Of a stretch of DNA of 64,000 nt, positions 28,335 through 38,183 are shown piece by piece (position 1 is the first letter of the stretch; each line of letters starts with the position of its first letter). Origin of the DNA: JAJCYL01 sp963664285 (GTDB taxonomy: Bacteria > Bacteroidota > Bacteroidia > Cytophagales > Cyclobacteriaceae); the NCBI GenBank assembly GCA_963664285.2, contig CAXXNX010000073.1, forward strand, positions 62,001-126,000. The letters are read 5' to 3'. A model generated the notes under the pieces. It ran no database searches. It was not told where the DNA came from and saw only the letters and a list, made by a program, of their open reading frames with translations. A program made the translations under genes and the position numbers.

Positions 28335-31300
28335 ATGGAAAAACCGAAAAAACAATACTGGAAAGGCCTGGAGCAACTAACCAATGATCCCTCATTTGTT
28401 GAAATGGAAAGAAATGAATTTCCTGAAATGCTTCCAACAGATAATGGTGCTTCAGGAGCATCACGAAGGGATTTCCTAAAGATGATGGGTTTCAGTGTAG
28501 CAGCTGCTTCTTTGGCAGCCTGTGAGGCCCCGGTTAGAAAGGCCATACCTTATCTAAACAAACCACTGGAAATTGATCCCGGAGTACCTGTATACTATGC
28601 TTCCTCATATATTAATGGAGGAGACTATTGCAGTATAGTTGTAAAGACACGAGAAGGTCGCCCTATCAAAATTGAGGGTAATGAATTATCTGCAGTGTCA
28701 GGAGGCGCTACCACAGCCCAGGTAGAGGCTTCCGTACTGTCACTTTACGATAAGCAAAGATTGCAGAATCCTACCAAAGGCGGAGCTCCTATTACCTGGG
28801 AGGAGCTTGATAATGAAGTGACCAGCCAACTCGAAGCAATAAGTGTCGCAGGTGGACAAATTAGAATTGTTGCAAATTCTATTTATAGCCCCTCGACGCT
28901 GGCAGCTATAGAAGAATTTAAGGCCAAATATCCGGGCACTGAGGTCGTGACCTATGATCCAATATCCAACTACGGTATCGCAAAGGCGAACGAATCTTCA
29001 TTCGGAAAAGCAATTGTACCACAATACGACTTTAGCCAGGTTAAAACTGTTGTCAGTTTTGATGCGGATTTTCTGGGTACCTGGATCAACCCGGTTCTAT
29101 ATAGCAAGCAATTTTCGAAGACCAGGAAACTTGGTCCGAATAAGAAGGAAATGTCGAAGCTTTACAGCTTCGAATCAAATATGTCACTTACCGGAGCTAA
29201 TGCAGATTACAGAACCGCTATTAAAGCTTCGGAACAAGGCGCTCTTATTGTTGGGCTCTATAACGCAATTGCCTCTAAGGCAGGAGCTGCAACAATTTCA
29301 GGAGGAGTTAACAACGAAAATCTTACTAAAGCAGCTAATGACCTTTGGAGATCACAAGGGGCTTCGCTGGTGGTTAGCGGATCCAATGATCCCAATATAC
29401 AGGTAATAATCAACGGTGTTAATAGCCTATTGGGTAACTATAGCGCCACTATTAATATGAATAAGTCTGTCAATTTCCGAAGTGGAAATGATGAGATGAT
29501 GGAGAAGTTTGTGGCTGACTTAAGTACTGGGTCACTTGGTGGAGTAATATTTTATAATTGTAACCCTATTTATGATTATCCAAAAGGAGGGGCAATAACC
29601 TCCAACTTAAATAAGGCATCGTTAACACTTTCTACATCGGACAGAGCTGATGAGACCACAAGTGTAGTTGCATACACCGCTCCTGATAACAATTTCTTAG
29701 AATCATGGAATGATGCAGAACCAGTAACAGGACATTATAGCTTATCACAACCGACAATTTCAAAATTATTCAATACGCGTCAGGTACAGGAGTCCTTCCT
29801 TAGATGGTCTGGAAATCAATCATCCTATTATGATTTTATAAAGACCAATTGGGAAACTACTCACTTTGCCAGCCAGACTACAGAAACTGATCTTCAAATA
29901 TTCTGGGATAAGATGCTGCATGACGGTGTATACGTACCCGAAAGTGGAGGTGAAAATGAAGTTGTAGAATTTGTTGGTGATCTAGGTGCAGCGGCAGCGA
30001 ATTTACCTAAAGGTGGTTCTGGACTTGAATTAATACTTTATCCAACTATCGCGATTGGATCTGGTAATCAGGCAAATAACCCGTGGTTGCAGGAAATGCC
30101 CGATCCGATAACTAAAGCATGTTGGGAAAATTATTTGACTATTTCCCTGAGTCATGCTACTGAATTGGGCATTGTTATGTTTGAAGGTAGCAACACCCGG
30201 AAAGTAGATTTGTCAGTTGGAGGAACAACACTGAGTGTTCCGGTAATTGTCCAGCCAGGTCAGGCTGCAGGAACGGTTGGATTGGCTCTCGGGTATGGCA
30301 GGTCGAAGGCAGGTATTGTAGCTGACAATATCGGGGTTGATGCCAATCCACTGGTGGAGGTGGTTAATGGATCAAGATCATATGCAGTATCAGGAGTAAG
30401 CATAAGTGCGGCAGGTGAATCTTACAAGATAGCTCATACTCAGATTCATCACACTTATATGGATCGTCGCAATGTAGTTCAAGAAGCTACTTTAGAAGAA
30501 TACCAGAAAGATCCCACTGCAGGAAGGTATTTTCCAAAGATCAGCACCGCTCAAGGCAAGAAGCAACCTTACGACGTTTCACTTTGGGAGGGGCATACTT
30601 ATACCAATCATCACTGGGGTATGGTGATCGACATGAATAGCTGTACAGGCTGCGGTACGTGTACAATTGCTTGTCAGGCAGAAAATAATGTCGCGGTGGT
30701 GGGTAAGGAAGAGGTGTTGAACAGGAGAGAAATGACCTGGATTAGAATTGACAGGTATTACAGCTCTGATGCCGACCCTGGTGATTTGAAGGGTTTGGAG
30801 AAAGCCGCTGAAAATCCTGAAGTTACGTTCCAACCGATGATGTGCCAGCATTGTAACAACGCTCCTTGTGAGACAGTATGCCCTGTGGCGGCAACCAGCC
30901 ATAGCACAGAAGGTCTCAATCAAATGGTGTACAACCGGTGTATTGGTACCAGGTATTGTGCCAACAACTGTCCTTATAAAGTAAGAAGATTTAACTGGTT
31001 CAAATACCACGATAACGAGCAGTTTGCTAATAACCTATCAATGAGTAACGATTTGGGTAAGATGGTTCTCAACCCTGATGTAACGGTGAGGTCACGAGGT
31101 GTTATGGAGAAATGTACCATGTGCGTACAACGGATTCAGTATGGCAAGTTAGAAGCGAAGAAAGAGAAACGACGGGTCAACGACGGCGAGGTGGTTATGG
31201 CCTGTCAAAAAGCTTGTCCTACTGAGGCTATTACCTTCGGTGACTTACTTGATTCGAACAGCAAAGTGGGTAAGATGCTCAAAATTGAGAGGGATGATAA

Positions 31301-31409
31301 TAGTATGAGATGGAAAGAAGAGCGAGCATACCATGTTTTGGAAGACCTGGCAGTGAAACCAAACGTATGGTATTTGACTAAGATTAGAAATAAAGAAAAA
31401 GAAGCTTAA
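28335..31409 (+). CDS. actB: Alternative complex III subunit B: molybdopterin-oxidoreductase-like iron-sulfur protein
   Basis: A 1024-residue fusion of a catalytic-domain-like part (residues about 60-720, resembling molybdopterin oxidoreductases but in ACIII without cofactor) and a C-terminal ferredoxin part. The N-terminus carries the Tat-like signal SRRDFLKMMGFSVAAASLAAC. Cys clusters are CTGCGTCTIACQAENN, CQHCNNAPCETVCPVA, CIGTRYCANNCPYK and CTMCVQRIQ ... CQKACPTEAI, consistent with three [4Fe-4S] and one [3Fe-4S] centres. The gene starts 30 bp after actA and has no frameshift over 3 kb. Confidence 0.96.
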   Translation: MEKPKKQYWKGLEQLTNDPSFVEMERNEFPEMLPTDNGASGASRRDFLKMMGFSVAAASLAACEAPVRKAIPYLNKPLEIDPGVPVYYASSYINGGDYCSIVVKTREGRPIKIEGNELSAVSGGATTAQVEASVLSLYDKQRLQNPTKGGAPITWEELDNEVTSQLEAISVAGGQIRIVANSIYSPSTLAAIEEFKAKYPGTEVVTYDPISNYGIAKANESSFGKAIVPQYDFSQVKTVVSFDADFLGTWINPVLYSKQFSKTRKLGPNKKEMSKLYSFESNMSLTGANADYRTAIKASEQGALIVGLYNAIASKAGAATISGGVNNENLTKAANDLWRSQGASLVVSGSNDPNIQVIINGVNSLLGNYSATINMNKSVNFRSGNDEMMEKFVADLSTGSLGGVIFYNCNPIYDYPKGGAITSNLNKASLTLSTSDRADETTSVVAYTAPDNNFLESWNDAEPVTGHYSLSQPTISKLFNTRQVQESFLRWSGNQSSYYDFIKTNWETTHFASQTTETDLQIFWDKMLHDGVYVPESGGENEVVEFVGDLGAAAANLPKGGSGLELILYPTIAIGSGNQANNPWLQEMPDPITKACWENYLTISLSHATELGIVMFEGSNTRKVDLSVGGTTLSVPVIVQPGQAAGTVGLALGYGRSKAGIVADNIGVDANPLVEVVNGSRSYAVSGVSISAAGESYKIAHTQIHHTYMDRRNVVQEATLEEYQKDPTAGRYFPKISTAQGKKQPYDVSLWEGHTYTNHHWGMVIDMNSCTGCGTCTIACQAENNVAVVGKEEVLNRREMTWIRIDRYYSSDADPGDLKGLEKAAENPEVTFQPMMCQHCNNAPCETVCPVAATSHSTEGLNQMVYNRCIGTRYCANNCPYKVRRFNWFKYHDNEQFANNLSMSNDLGKMVLNPDVTVRSRGVMEKCTMCVQRIQYGKLEAKKEKRRVNDGEVVMACQKACPTEAITFGDLLDSNSKVGKMLKIERDDNSMRWKEERAYHVLEDLAVKPNVWYLTKIRNKEKEA

Positions 31410-31418
31410 ATAATACTT

Positions 31419-32786
31419 ATGCAAGTTACAGCACCTGTAAGAGAAGTATTAGTAACCGGTGGAAAAACCCTTCATGACATCACACAAGATGTCTGTAGTA
31501 GGGTAGAAGAGAAGCCATCCAAATCCTGGATGATGGCTATGGCAGTTGCTATTGGTATGTTGGCCGTTGGCGTCTATGCGTTGTACATGCTTCTCTGGCA
31601 TGGTATCGGCATGTGGGGTTTAAATAAAACTGTTGGTTGGGCCTGGGACATCACCAACTTCGTGTGGTGGGTCGGTATTGGTCACGCTGGCACGCTGATC
31701 TCAGCTATTCTTCTCCTTTTCAGACAAAAATGGAGAATGTCTATAAATAGGGCAGCAGAAGCGATGACCATATTCGCGGTGATTTGTGCCGCCATGTTCC
31801 CCATTTTCCATATGGGTAGGCCATGGTTAGGTTTTTACTGGGCTTTGCCTCTTCCAAACACATTTGGTTCCTTATGGGTGAACTTTAACTCGCCACTTCT
31901 TTGGGATGTTTTTGCCATTAGTACCTATTTCTTGGTATCATTGGTTTTCTGGTATATGGGACTGGTCCCCGATTTTGCCACTATACGTGACCGGGCAAAA
32001 GATAAGATTTCACGAGCCGTTTATGGGGCATTAAGCCTTGGTTGGGATGGTGCAGCAAAGACCTGGCAGCGATACGAATCAGTATCACTCATCCTGGCCG
32101 GATTGGCAACACCGCTGGTACTATCGGTTCATACCATCGTATCCATGGACTTTGCTACTTCGGTGATTCCCGGGTGGCACACTACCATCTTCCCGCCCTA
32201 CTTTGTCGCCGGGGCGATTTTCTCAGGTTTTGCCATGGTGCTAACCCTTCTTCTGATCACCAGAAAAGTTTATAAACTGGAAGACTACATTACGATCAAC
32301 CACATTGAATTGATGAATATCATTATCATCATTACCGGTTCGATCGTGGGTATTGCTTACATAACAGAGTTCTTTATCGCCTGGTATTCGGGAGTACCCG
32401 CTGAACAATATGCGTTCATTAACCGGGCTACAGGACCTTATTGGTGGGCTTATGCCTCAATGATGACTTGTAATGTGCTCTCACCACAGTTATTCTGGTT
32501 TAAGAGAATCAGGACCAGCATCGCTTCCACCTTTGTCCTGTCTATCGTGGTAAACATTGGAATGTGGTTTGAACGATTTGTGATTATAGTAACTTCCCTT
32601 CACAGGGATTTCCTTCCTTCGAGTTGGGCCTTGTTCTACCCTACATTCTATGATGTGGGTGTGTATCTCTTCTCGTGTGGATTCTTCTTATCCGCCTTCC
32701 TGTTGTTTGCCAAATATTTTCCGGTGATCAATATATCTGAAATGAAGAGTATACTTAAATCGTCATCTGAAAATGTAACAACATAA
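31419..32786 (+). CDS. actC: Alternative complex III subunit C: NrfD/PsrC-type quinol-binding membrane protein
   Basis: A 455-residue protein with about ten membrane helices, NrfD family. Helix-rich segments include NFVWWVGIGHAGTLISAILL, MFPIFHMGRPWLGFYW and VLSVHTIVSMDFATSVIPGWH, containing the conserved His and Asp residues thought to form the quinone site. It is the main membrane subunit of ACIII together with ActF, and begins 9 bp after actB. Confidence 0.95.
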   Translation: MQVTAPVREVLVTGGKTLHDITQDVCSRVEEKPSKSWMMAMAVAIGMLAVGVYALYMLLWHGIGMWGLNKTVGWAWDITNFVWWVGIGHAGTLISAILLLFRQKWRMSINRAAEAMTIFAVICAAMFPIFHMGRPWLGFYWALPLPNTFGSLWVNFNSPLLWDVFAISTYFLVSLVFWYMGLVPDFATIRDRAKDKISRAVYGALSLGWDGAAKTWQRYESVSLILAGLATPLVLSVHTIVSMDFATSVIPGWHTTIFPPYFVAGAIFSGFAMVLTLLLITRKVYKLEDYITINHIELMNIIIIITGSIVGIAYITEFFIAWYSGVPAEQYAFINRATGPYWWAYASMMTCNVLSPQLFWFKRIRTSIASTFVLSIVVNIGMWFERFVIIVTSLHRDFLPSSWALFYPTFYDVGVYLFSCGFFLSAFLLFAKYFPVINISEMKSILKSSSENVTT

Positions 32787-32788
32787 TC

Positions 32789-33316
32789 ATGGCAAGAGGA
32801 AAGAATTTTGTACTTGGAATTTATGATGATGAGGATGTTCTGCTAGAAGCAGTGAAGAAGATCAGGGAGGCTGGAGTTAAGATCCAGGAAGTTTATAGTC
32901 CATTCCCGGTTCACGGGTTGGATGATGTGCTTGGGTACAAGAGATCAAGACTGCCCATCGCGGCATTTCTCTTCGGTTTGACTGGTACTACTTTGGCCCT
33001 GGTCATGCAGATTGGTATGATGACCGCTGACTGGCCTATGATTATTGGCGGTAAGGATTTCCTTCCGTTACCGTCTTTCATTCCTGTTACATTTGAGATG
33101 ACAGTGTTGCTGTCAGCCTATGGGATGGTATTTACATTTTTTGTAATCAGTAATTTGAAGCCGTGGGGTAAACCCAATCTTTTGGATATCAGGAGCACTG
33201 ATGATAAACATATCCTTGCTGTTGATTTGGATGCCAATCGTATTAGTGAAGCGGATATTAAAAATGTGCTGCAGGAGAGCGGAGCAGTTGAGGTCAATAA
33301 TAAAACCCGCGGATAA
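32789..33316 (+). CDS. actD: Alternative complex III subunit D (DUF3341)
   Basis: A 175-residue protein with a cytoplasmic ferredoxin-like N-terminus (FVLGIYDDEDVLLEAVKKIREAG, VYSPFPVHGLDDVLGYKRSRLP) and two membrane helices (about residues 57-80 and 101-125), as in DUF3341 proteins. It supports the complex and may contribute to proton conduction. Only 2 bp separate it from actC. Confidence 0.93.
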   Translation: MARGKNFVLGIYDDEDVLLEAVKKIREAGVKIQEVYSPFPVHGLDDVLGYKRSRLPIAAFLFGLTGTTLALVMQIGMMTADWPMIIGGKDFLPLPSFIPVTFEMTVLLSAYGMVFTFFVISNLKPWGKPNLLDIRSTDDKHILAVDLDANRISEADIKNVLQESGAVEVNNKTRG

Positions 33317-33326
33317 ATTGAAAGAG

Positions 33327-33950
33327 ATGATTTTAAAAAAGATATCGCATCTTGTTGTTTTTGGAGCATTAACCTATGCCCTCGCTGCATGTGCGGCAAA
33401 AGGAGACAATCCCGGTACTGAATACGCCCCCCAGATGTATCACTCGGTAGCTTATGAAGGTTTATCCCAAATAAAGGACAAGGAAGCAGGTCGGTTTATC
33501 ACTTCCATTGATGGACCTGGAGAATTTTATACCAGCAATCCGAACAATCCTAACGAGATGAACATGAGGGAGCCGGTGCCTAATACCGTTCCAAGAAACA
33601 AAAATGGGTATTTGCCTTATCGAATAGCCCAGGCGGATCTTGATCTAGGAGCAGAAATCCTGAGTCCGTTGGATTCAGGCAATCAGCAGGTAGTGGCTGA
33701 TGGAAAATTGCTTTTCGACCGATTCTGTGAGCATTGCCATGGCTCGAAAGGCTTAGGGGATGGCCTGGTGGCTGATAAGTATCCGGGAATAGCCAATTTA
33801 ACTGGCTTGGCCTACATAGACATCACTGAAGGGCATATCTTTCATGTAATCACTATGGGTAAAGGATTAATGGGAGCACATGGGTCTCAGTTAAGTCCTG
33901 AAGAAAGATGGAAAATAGCGAGGTATATTAAAGAAGTAATTCAGAAATAA
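33327..33950 (+). CDS. actE: Alternative complex III subunit E: monohaem cytochrome c lipoprotein
   Basis: I start at ATG 33327 (MILKKISHLVVFGALTYAL) with AAAGAG just before it. The longer frame from 33201 overlaps actD and has no signal. The lipobox LAAC gives a lipid-anchored protein. The middle carries FCEHCHGSKGLGDG, one CXXCH haem site, and a later Met in the GKGLMGAHGSQL region as probable sixth ligand. It passes electrons from ActA/B towards the oxidase. Confidence 0.92.
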   Translation: MILKKISHLVVFGALTYALAACAAKGDNPGTEYAPQMYHSVAYEGLSQIKDKEAGRFITSIDGPGEFYTSNPNNPNEMNMREPVPNTVPRNKNGYLPYRIAQADLDLGAEILSPLDSGNQQVVADGKLLFDRFCEHCHGSKGLGDGLVADKYPGIANLTGLAYIDITEGHIFHVITMGKGLMGAHGSQLSPEERWKIARYIKEVIQK

Positions 33951-33968
33951 GAACAAAAAATATTGAGC

Positions 33969-35240
33969 ATGTTAGAGGAAAGATTTGAATTTACCGGCTC
34001 CGTAAAGAAAAAGATCCTGATTACAGGAGTAGTCGGTGTGGTATTGCTCATCCTTGGCATTATCATGCTCAACGTTGGTGGTCAAGCTGATCATGGTGAT
34101 GCCGCCGATGGTCATGGTGCTTTCCATTGGACTCAGCGTCTCTATGCTAATCTTTGGATCAATAATGTTTATTTTACCGGTTTGGCAATAATAGGCCTGT
34201 TTTTCGTAGCTATTCAGTATGCAACTCAGGCTGGCTGGTCTGTGGGAGTGAAACGCATTGGACTGGCAATGGCTCATTGGTTACCCATCGCCGGAGTACT
34301 GATGCTGGTTACCTGGTTACTCACCAATCATGATCTATTCCATTGGACACACCATGAGCTGTACGACCCCAATAGTGAGGGCTATGATGAAATCGTTGAC
34401 GGGAAGGGTGGATTCTTCTACTGGCCAATGGCAAAGGGAACTTTTCCTATGTTCTATGTAATCCGAATGGTTGCCTACTTTGGCATTTGGTATTGGCTCT
34501 TTACCATTATTAAGAAGCACATGTTAGCCGAGGATATCGAAGGTGGAACGGGTCATTGGTATGAGGCAAGAAAATTCTCAGCTATCTTCCTGGTGTTATT
34601 TGCAGTAAGCTCTTCTGTAGCGGCATGGGATTGGATTTTGTCAATTGATGTACACTGGTTCAGTTCGATGATAGGATGGTATGTTTTTGCCAGTTGGTGG
34701 GTGAATGGCCTGGCTTTTATCACTATCGTTACGGTAATATTAAAAGAGGCCGGTTATCTTAAAATTGTTAATGCAAACCACCTTCATGATCTTGGTAAGT
34801 TTGTTTGGGGTTTTACCATTTTCTGGACCTACATCTGGTTCTCACAGTTACTCTTGATCTATTATGCTAATATTCCTGAGGAAACGACGTATTTTGTTGA
34901 CAGATGGAAAAGTGACCATTATGGATCCGTATTCTTTATAAATCTGATATTAAACTTTTTCTTTCCTTTCTTATTCTTCATGACCCGGGACGCAAAAAGA
35001 CATATGACCTTCCTTAAGATTGGATGCCCGGTGATAATTTTTGGTCATTGGTTAGATCATTACTTAATGATCACGCCGGGTATCTTGAAAGAAAATGGAG
35101 GATTTGGTTTTATGGAGATAGGGTTGATGATGATATTCTTGGCAGCATTTCTGATGGTTATGATGGGGGCTTTATCAAAATTCCCATTAGTTGGAAAGAA
35201 CCACCCAATGCTGGAAGAGAGTTTACATCATCATATTTAA
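33969..35240 (+). CDS. actF: Alternative complex III subunit F: membrane protein
   Basis: A 423-residue ActC-like membrane protein with about ten helices. ATG 33969 is preferred to TTG 33963. Conserved-looking features are FHWTQRLYANLWINNVYF, VAAWDWILSIDVHWFSSMIGWYVFASWWV and IFGHWLDHYLMITPG, containing His and Asp residues possibly used in proton transfer. Last gene of the act set, 34 bp before coxB. Confidence 0.93.
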   Translation: MLEERFEFTGSVKKKILITGVVGVVLLILGIIMLNVGGQADHGDAADGHGAFHWTQRLYANLWINNVYFTGLAIIGLFFVAIQYATQAGWSVGVKRIGLAMAHWLPIAGVLMLVTWLLTNHDLFHWTHHELYDPNSEGYDEIVDGKGGFFYWPMAKGTFPMFYVIRMVAYFGIWYWLFTIIKKHMLAEDIEGGTGHWYEARKFSAIFLVLFAVSSSVAAWDWILSIDVHWFSSMIGWYVFASWWVNGLAFITIVTVILKEAGYLKIVNANHLHDLGKFVWGFTIFWTYIWFSQLLLIYYANIPEETTYFVDRWKSDHYGSVFFINLILNFFFPFLFFMTRDAKRHMTFLKIGCPVIIFGHWLDHYLMITPGILKENGGFGFMEIGLMMIFLAAFLMVMMGALSKFPLVGKNHPMLEESLHHHI

Positions 35241-35273
35241 AACTTAAGTTTGAATAAAATTTACTAACCTATT

Positions 35274-36317
35274 ATGTCAGGAATTGTTCTCGGTCTCGGT
35301 CTACTCATAGTGGTGGCAATTCTTATCGCTATTTTTAGGGTATCCACATTATTAGGTATTGCAAAAAAGGAGGGTCAGGAAAGTATAAGCAGGGTCAACG
35401 GTATAAATGCATCCCTGATGGTACTCTTCCTAATTGGTAGTATGTCCCTTCTGTTTTGGTATTCGATCACTCATTTCGATACATACAACCTTCCCCTGGC
35501 ATCAGAACATGGTGCGGTTACCGATAGACTTTTCTGGATCACCATGGCGGTTACGGGTGTGGTTTTTCTTATCACTCAAGTATTGTTATTTATTTTCCCT
35601 TTTAAATATCGGTATAAGGAGAACAATCAGGCTTTGTTCTACCCTGACGATAACAAACTTGAACTTATGTGGACCTTAGTACCTGCAGTAGTGCTGAGCC
35701 TTTTAATTTTCTCCGGTTGGAGAGCCTGGGTAGATATTATGGACAAAGCGCCGGAAGATTCTGAACAAATTGAGATCATGGGATATCAATTCGCCTGGGC
35801 AGTTCGATACGGTGGAACGGACGGACAGTTAGGTGGTTCTGATTTCAGGTTAATCGATCTGGACAACAGAATGGGTGTTGACTTTAGCGACAGAAAAGCA
35901 CATGATGATTTTATCCCTTTGGAAATCCATATTCCTAAAGGAAAGAATATTCAATTTAAGATCAGAGCTACGGATGTGATTCATTCCGTATATGTTCCGC
36001 ATTTTCGACTTCAAATGAATGCCGTGCCGGGTATGCCTACCAGTTTCTGGTTTGTGGCTACAAAAACAACCGAAGAAATGAGAAGTGAGTTGGGGGACGA
36101 GAATTTCAATTTTGAATTGGTTTGTAACAAAATATGTGGACGGGGCCATTTTGCCATGCGATACTTAATTTTTGTTGATGAGCCTGATGACTATAAAAAA
36201 TGGTACCAGTCACAGCAGTCATGGTTAAAACTCAATCCGGAATATTTATCAAAAGTTCCAGAAGATTTAAGAGAAGTTGCCGCTATTTCGGCAGGGATAG
36301 ATGGAACTACTGATTAG
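35274..36317 (+). CDS. coxB: Cytochrome c oxidase subunit II
   Basis: A 347-residue subunit with two to three N-terminal membrane helices and a periplasmic cupredoxin domain. The CuA site is visible as HSVYVPHFR (first His) and CNKICGRGHFAMRY (Cys, Cys, His, Met), near residues 237 and 287-298. EIMGYQFAWAVRY is the usual strand before it. It takes electrons from cytochrome c or ActE. No fused haem domain is present. Confidence 0.96.
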   Translation: MSGIVLGLGLLIVVAILIAIFRVSTLLGIAKKEGQESISRVNGINASLMVLFLIGSMSLLFWYSITHFDTYNLPLASEHGAVTDRLFWITMAVTGVVFLITQVLLFIFPFKYRYKENNQALFYPDDNKLELMWTLVPAVVLSLLIFSGWRAWVDIMDKAPEDSEQIEIMGYQFAWAVRYGGTDGQLGGSDFRLIDLDNRMGVDFSDRKAHDDFIPLEIHIPKGKNIQFKIRATDVIHSVYVPHFRLQMNAVPGMPTSFWFVATKTTEEMRSELGDENFNFELVCNKICGRGHFAMRYLIFVDEPDDYKKWYQSQQSWLKLNPEYLSKVPEDLREVAAISAGIDGTTD

Positions 36318-36349
36318 TTTATTAGATACGATTTAAAGACTAATACTAA

Positions 36350-38161
36350 ATGTCAACTACTCAGATACATGTAGAAACCGAAGCTCACCTCGATGAACAC
36401 GATCATAAGCAGAGCTTCGTAAGGAAATATATATTTTCGGAGGACCACAAGGTAATTGCCAAGCAGTTCCTGATCACCGGCATCTTTTGGGCCATCATGG
36501 GTGGCGCAATGTCTATTCTTTTCCGACTGCAATTAGGGTTCCCGGAAATGGATCTGGGCTTCCTCAAGCCAATATTGGGTGACTGGTTAACTCCATTTGG
36601 AAAGATTGATCCGGAATTCTATCTGGCTTTGGTAACCATGCATGGAACCATCATGGTATTCTTTGTATTGACTGCCGGATTGAGTGGTACTTTTAGTAAT
36701 TTTCTCATCCCATTGCAGGTCGGGGCAAGAGACATGGCCTCCGGATTTATGAATATGCTTTCTTACTGGTTCTTTTTCTTATCCAGTGTGATCATGTTCA
36801 TCTCAATTTTTATCGAAACCGGCCCTGCCTCCGGAGGGTGGACCATTTATCCCCCGCTTAGTGCACTTCCGGAAGCGATGTCAGGATCAGGATTGGGCAT
36901 GACCCTGTGGCTGGTGTCTATGGTGTTCTTCATAGTTTCGACGTTGCTGGGTGGGATTAATTACATTACTACAATAATCAACCTACGAACAGAAGGTATG
37001 TCGTTTGCAAGGTTGCCATTGACTATTTGGGCGTTTTTTCTTACCGCAATTCTTGGTCTTTTATCTTTTCCTGTTTTGTTCTCAGCTGCATTATTGCTGG
37101 TCTTTGACAGATCATTCGGAACGAGCTTTTATTTATCTGATATATATATAGCGGGTGAGGCATTGCCTAATATCGGGGGTAGTCCAATCCTCTTCCAACA
37201 TTTATTCTGGTTCCTGGGTCACCCTGAAGTATATATAGTATTACTTCCTGCCCTCGGAATCACATCGGAAATTATTTCAACAAATTCCCGAAAACCGATT
37301 TTTGGATATAGAGCCATGATAGGCTCACTCCTCGCCATTGCGGTATTATCATTCATAGTTTGGGCACATCACATGTTTGTTACGGGTATGAACCCATTCC
37401 TGGGATCGATATTTATGTTCCTTACCCTGATCATTGCCATTCCTTCGGCTGTCAAAGTGTTTAGCTACATAACGACACTCTGGCGGGGAAACATAGTGTT
37501 GACGCCAGCCATGCTTTTTTCTATTGGTTTGGTGTCATTCTTTATATCAGGTGGTCTTACTGGCATATTCCTGGGTAACTCAGCAATTGATATCAATTTG
37601 CATGATACTTATTTTGTTGTGGCCCACTTCCATATTGTAATGGGTAGCGCTTCTTTTTTCGGGATGCTGGCTGGGGTCTATCACTGGTTCCCCAAGATGT
37701 TTGGGAGAATGATGTATGAGAAACTGGGTTATATCCATTTTTGGATCACTTTCGTCGGTGTTTATTTTGTGTTTTTCCCACTTCACTACATTGGTTTGGC
37801 GGGATTCCCAAGGCGGTACTATTCGTTTACCTCTTTCGATGCCTTTAATGGATTTACTGATTTGAATACCTATGTAAGCATTGCTGCGATAGTAACTTTT
37901 AGCGCACAATTTATCTTTTTGTTTAACTTCTTTTACAGTATTTGGCGTGGCAAGAAAGCGCCTGAAAACCCATGGAAGTCCAATACTTTAGAATGGACTA
38001 CTCCCCGGAATCCCCGTCATGGTAACTGGCCTGGCGAAATACCGAAAGTTCACAGATGGCCCTATGACTATAGTAAGCCAGGTTCTAAGGAGGATTTTAT
38101 TCCTCAGCACATTCCTTTTTCGGAAACGCCAGAGTCGAATTTGCCTCATGAGAAGGGGTGA
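36350..38161 (+). CDS. coxA: Cytochrome c oxidase subunit I
   Basis: A 603-residue haem-copper oxidase with 12 or more helices. Ligand motifs are MHGTIMVFFVLTAG (low-spin haem His), FWFLGHPEVYIVLLP (CuB His plus cross-linked Tyr), WAHHMFVTG (CuB His pair) and HDTYFVVAHFHIVMG (haem ligands). The HPEVY glutamate and Tyr indicate an A-type proton-pumping oxidase. The final reduction of oxygen to water takes place here. No frameshift. Confidence 0.97.
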   Translation: MSTTQIHVETEAHLDEHDHKQSFVRKYIFSEDHKVIAKQFLITGIFWAIMGGAMSILFRLQLGFPEMDLGFLKPILGDWLTPFGKIDPEFYLALVTMHGTIMVFFVLTAGLSGTFSNFLIPLQVGARDMASGFMNMLSYWFFFLSSVIMFISIFIETGPASGGWTIYPPLSALPEAMSGSGLGMTLWLVSMVFFIVSTLLGGINYITTIINLRTEGMSFARLPLTIWAFFLTAILGLLSFPVLFSAALLLVFDRSFGTSFYLSDIYIAGEALPNIGGSPILFQHLFWFLGHPEVYIVLLPALGITSEIISTNSRKPIFGYRAMIGSLLAIAVLSFIVWAHHMFVTGMNPFLGSIFMFLTLIIAIPSAVKVFSYITTLWRGNIVLTPAMLFSIGLVSFFISGGLTGIFLGNSAIDINLHDTYFVVAHFHIVMGSASFFGMLAGVYHWFPKMFGRMMYEKLGYIHFWITFVGVYFVFFPLHYIGLAGFPRRYYSFTSFDAFNGFTDLNTYVSIAAIVTFSAQFIFLFNFFYSIWRGKKAPENPWKSNTLEWTTPRNPRHGNWPGEIPKVHRWPYDYSKPGSKEDFIPQHIPFSETPESNLPHEKG

Positions 38162-38183
38162 TTGCTCTTGATGCAATCCAGCT

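Noticed and set aside
33201..33326. Longer N-terminus for ActE
   Set aside because: It would overlap actD by more than 100 bp and hide the lipoprotein signal starting at 33327.
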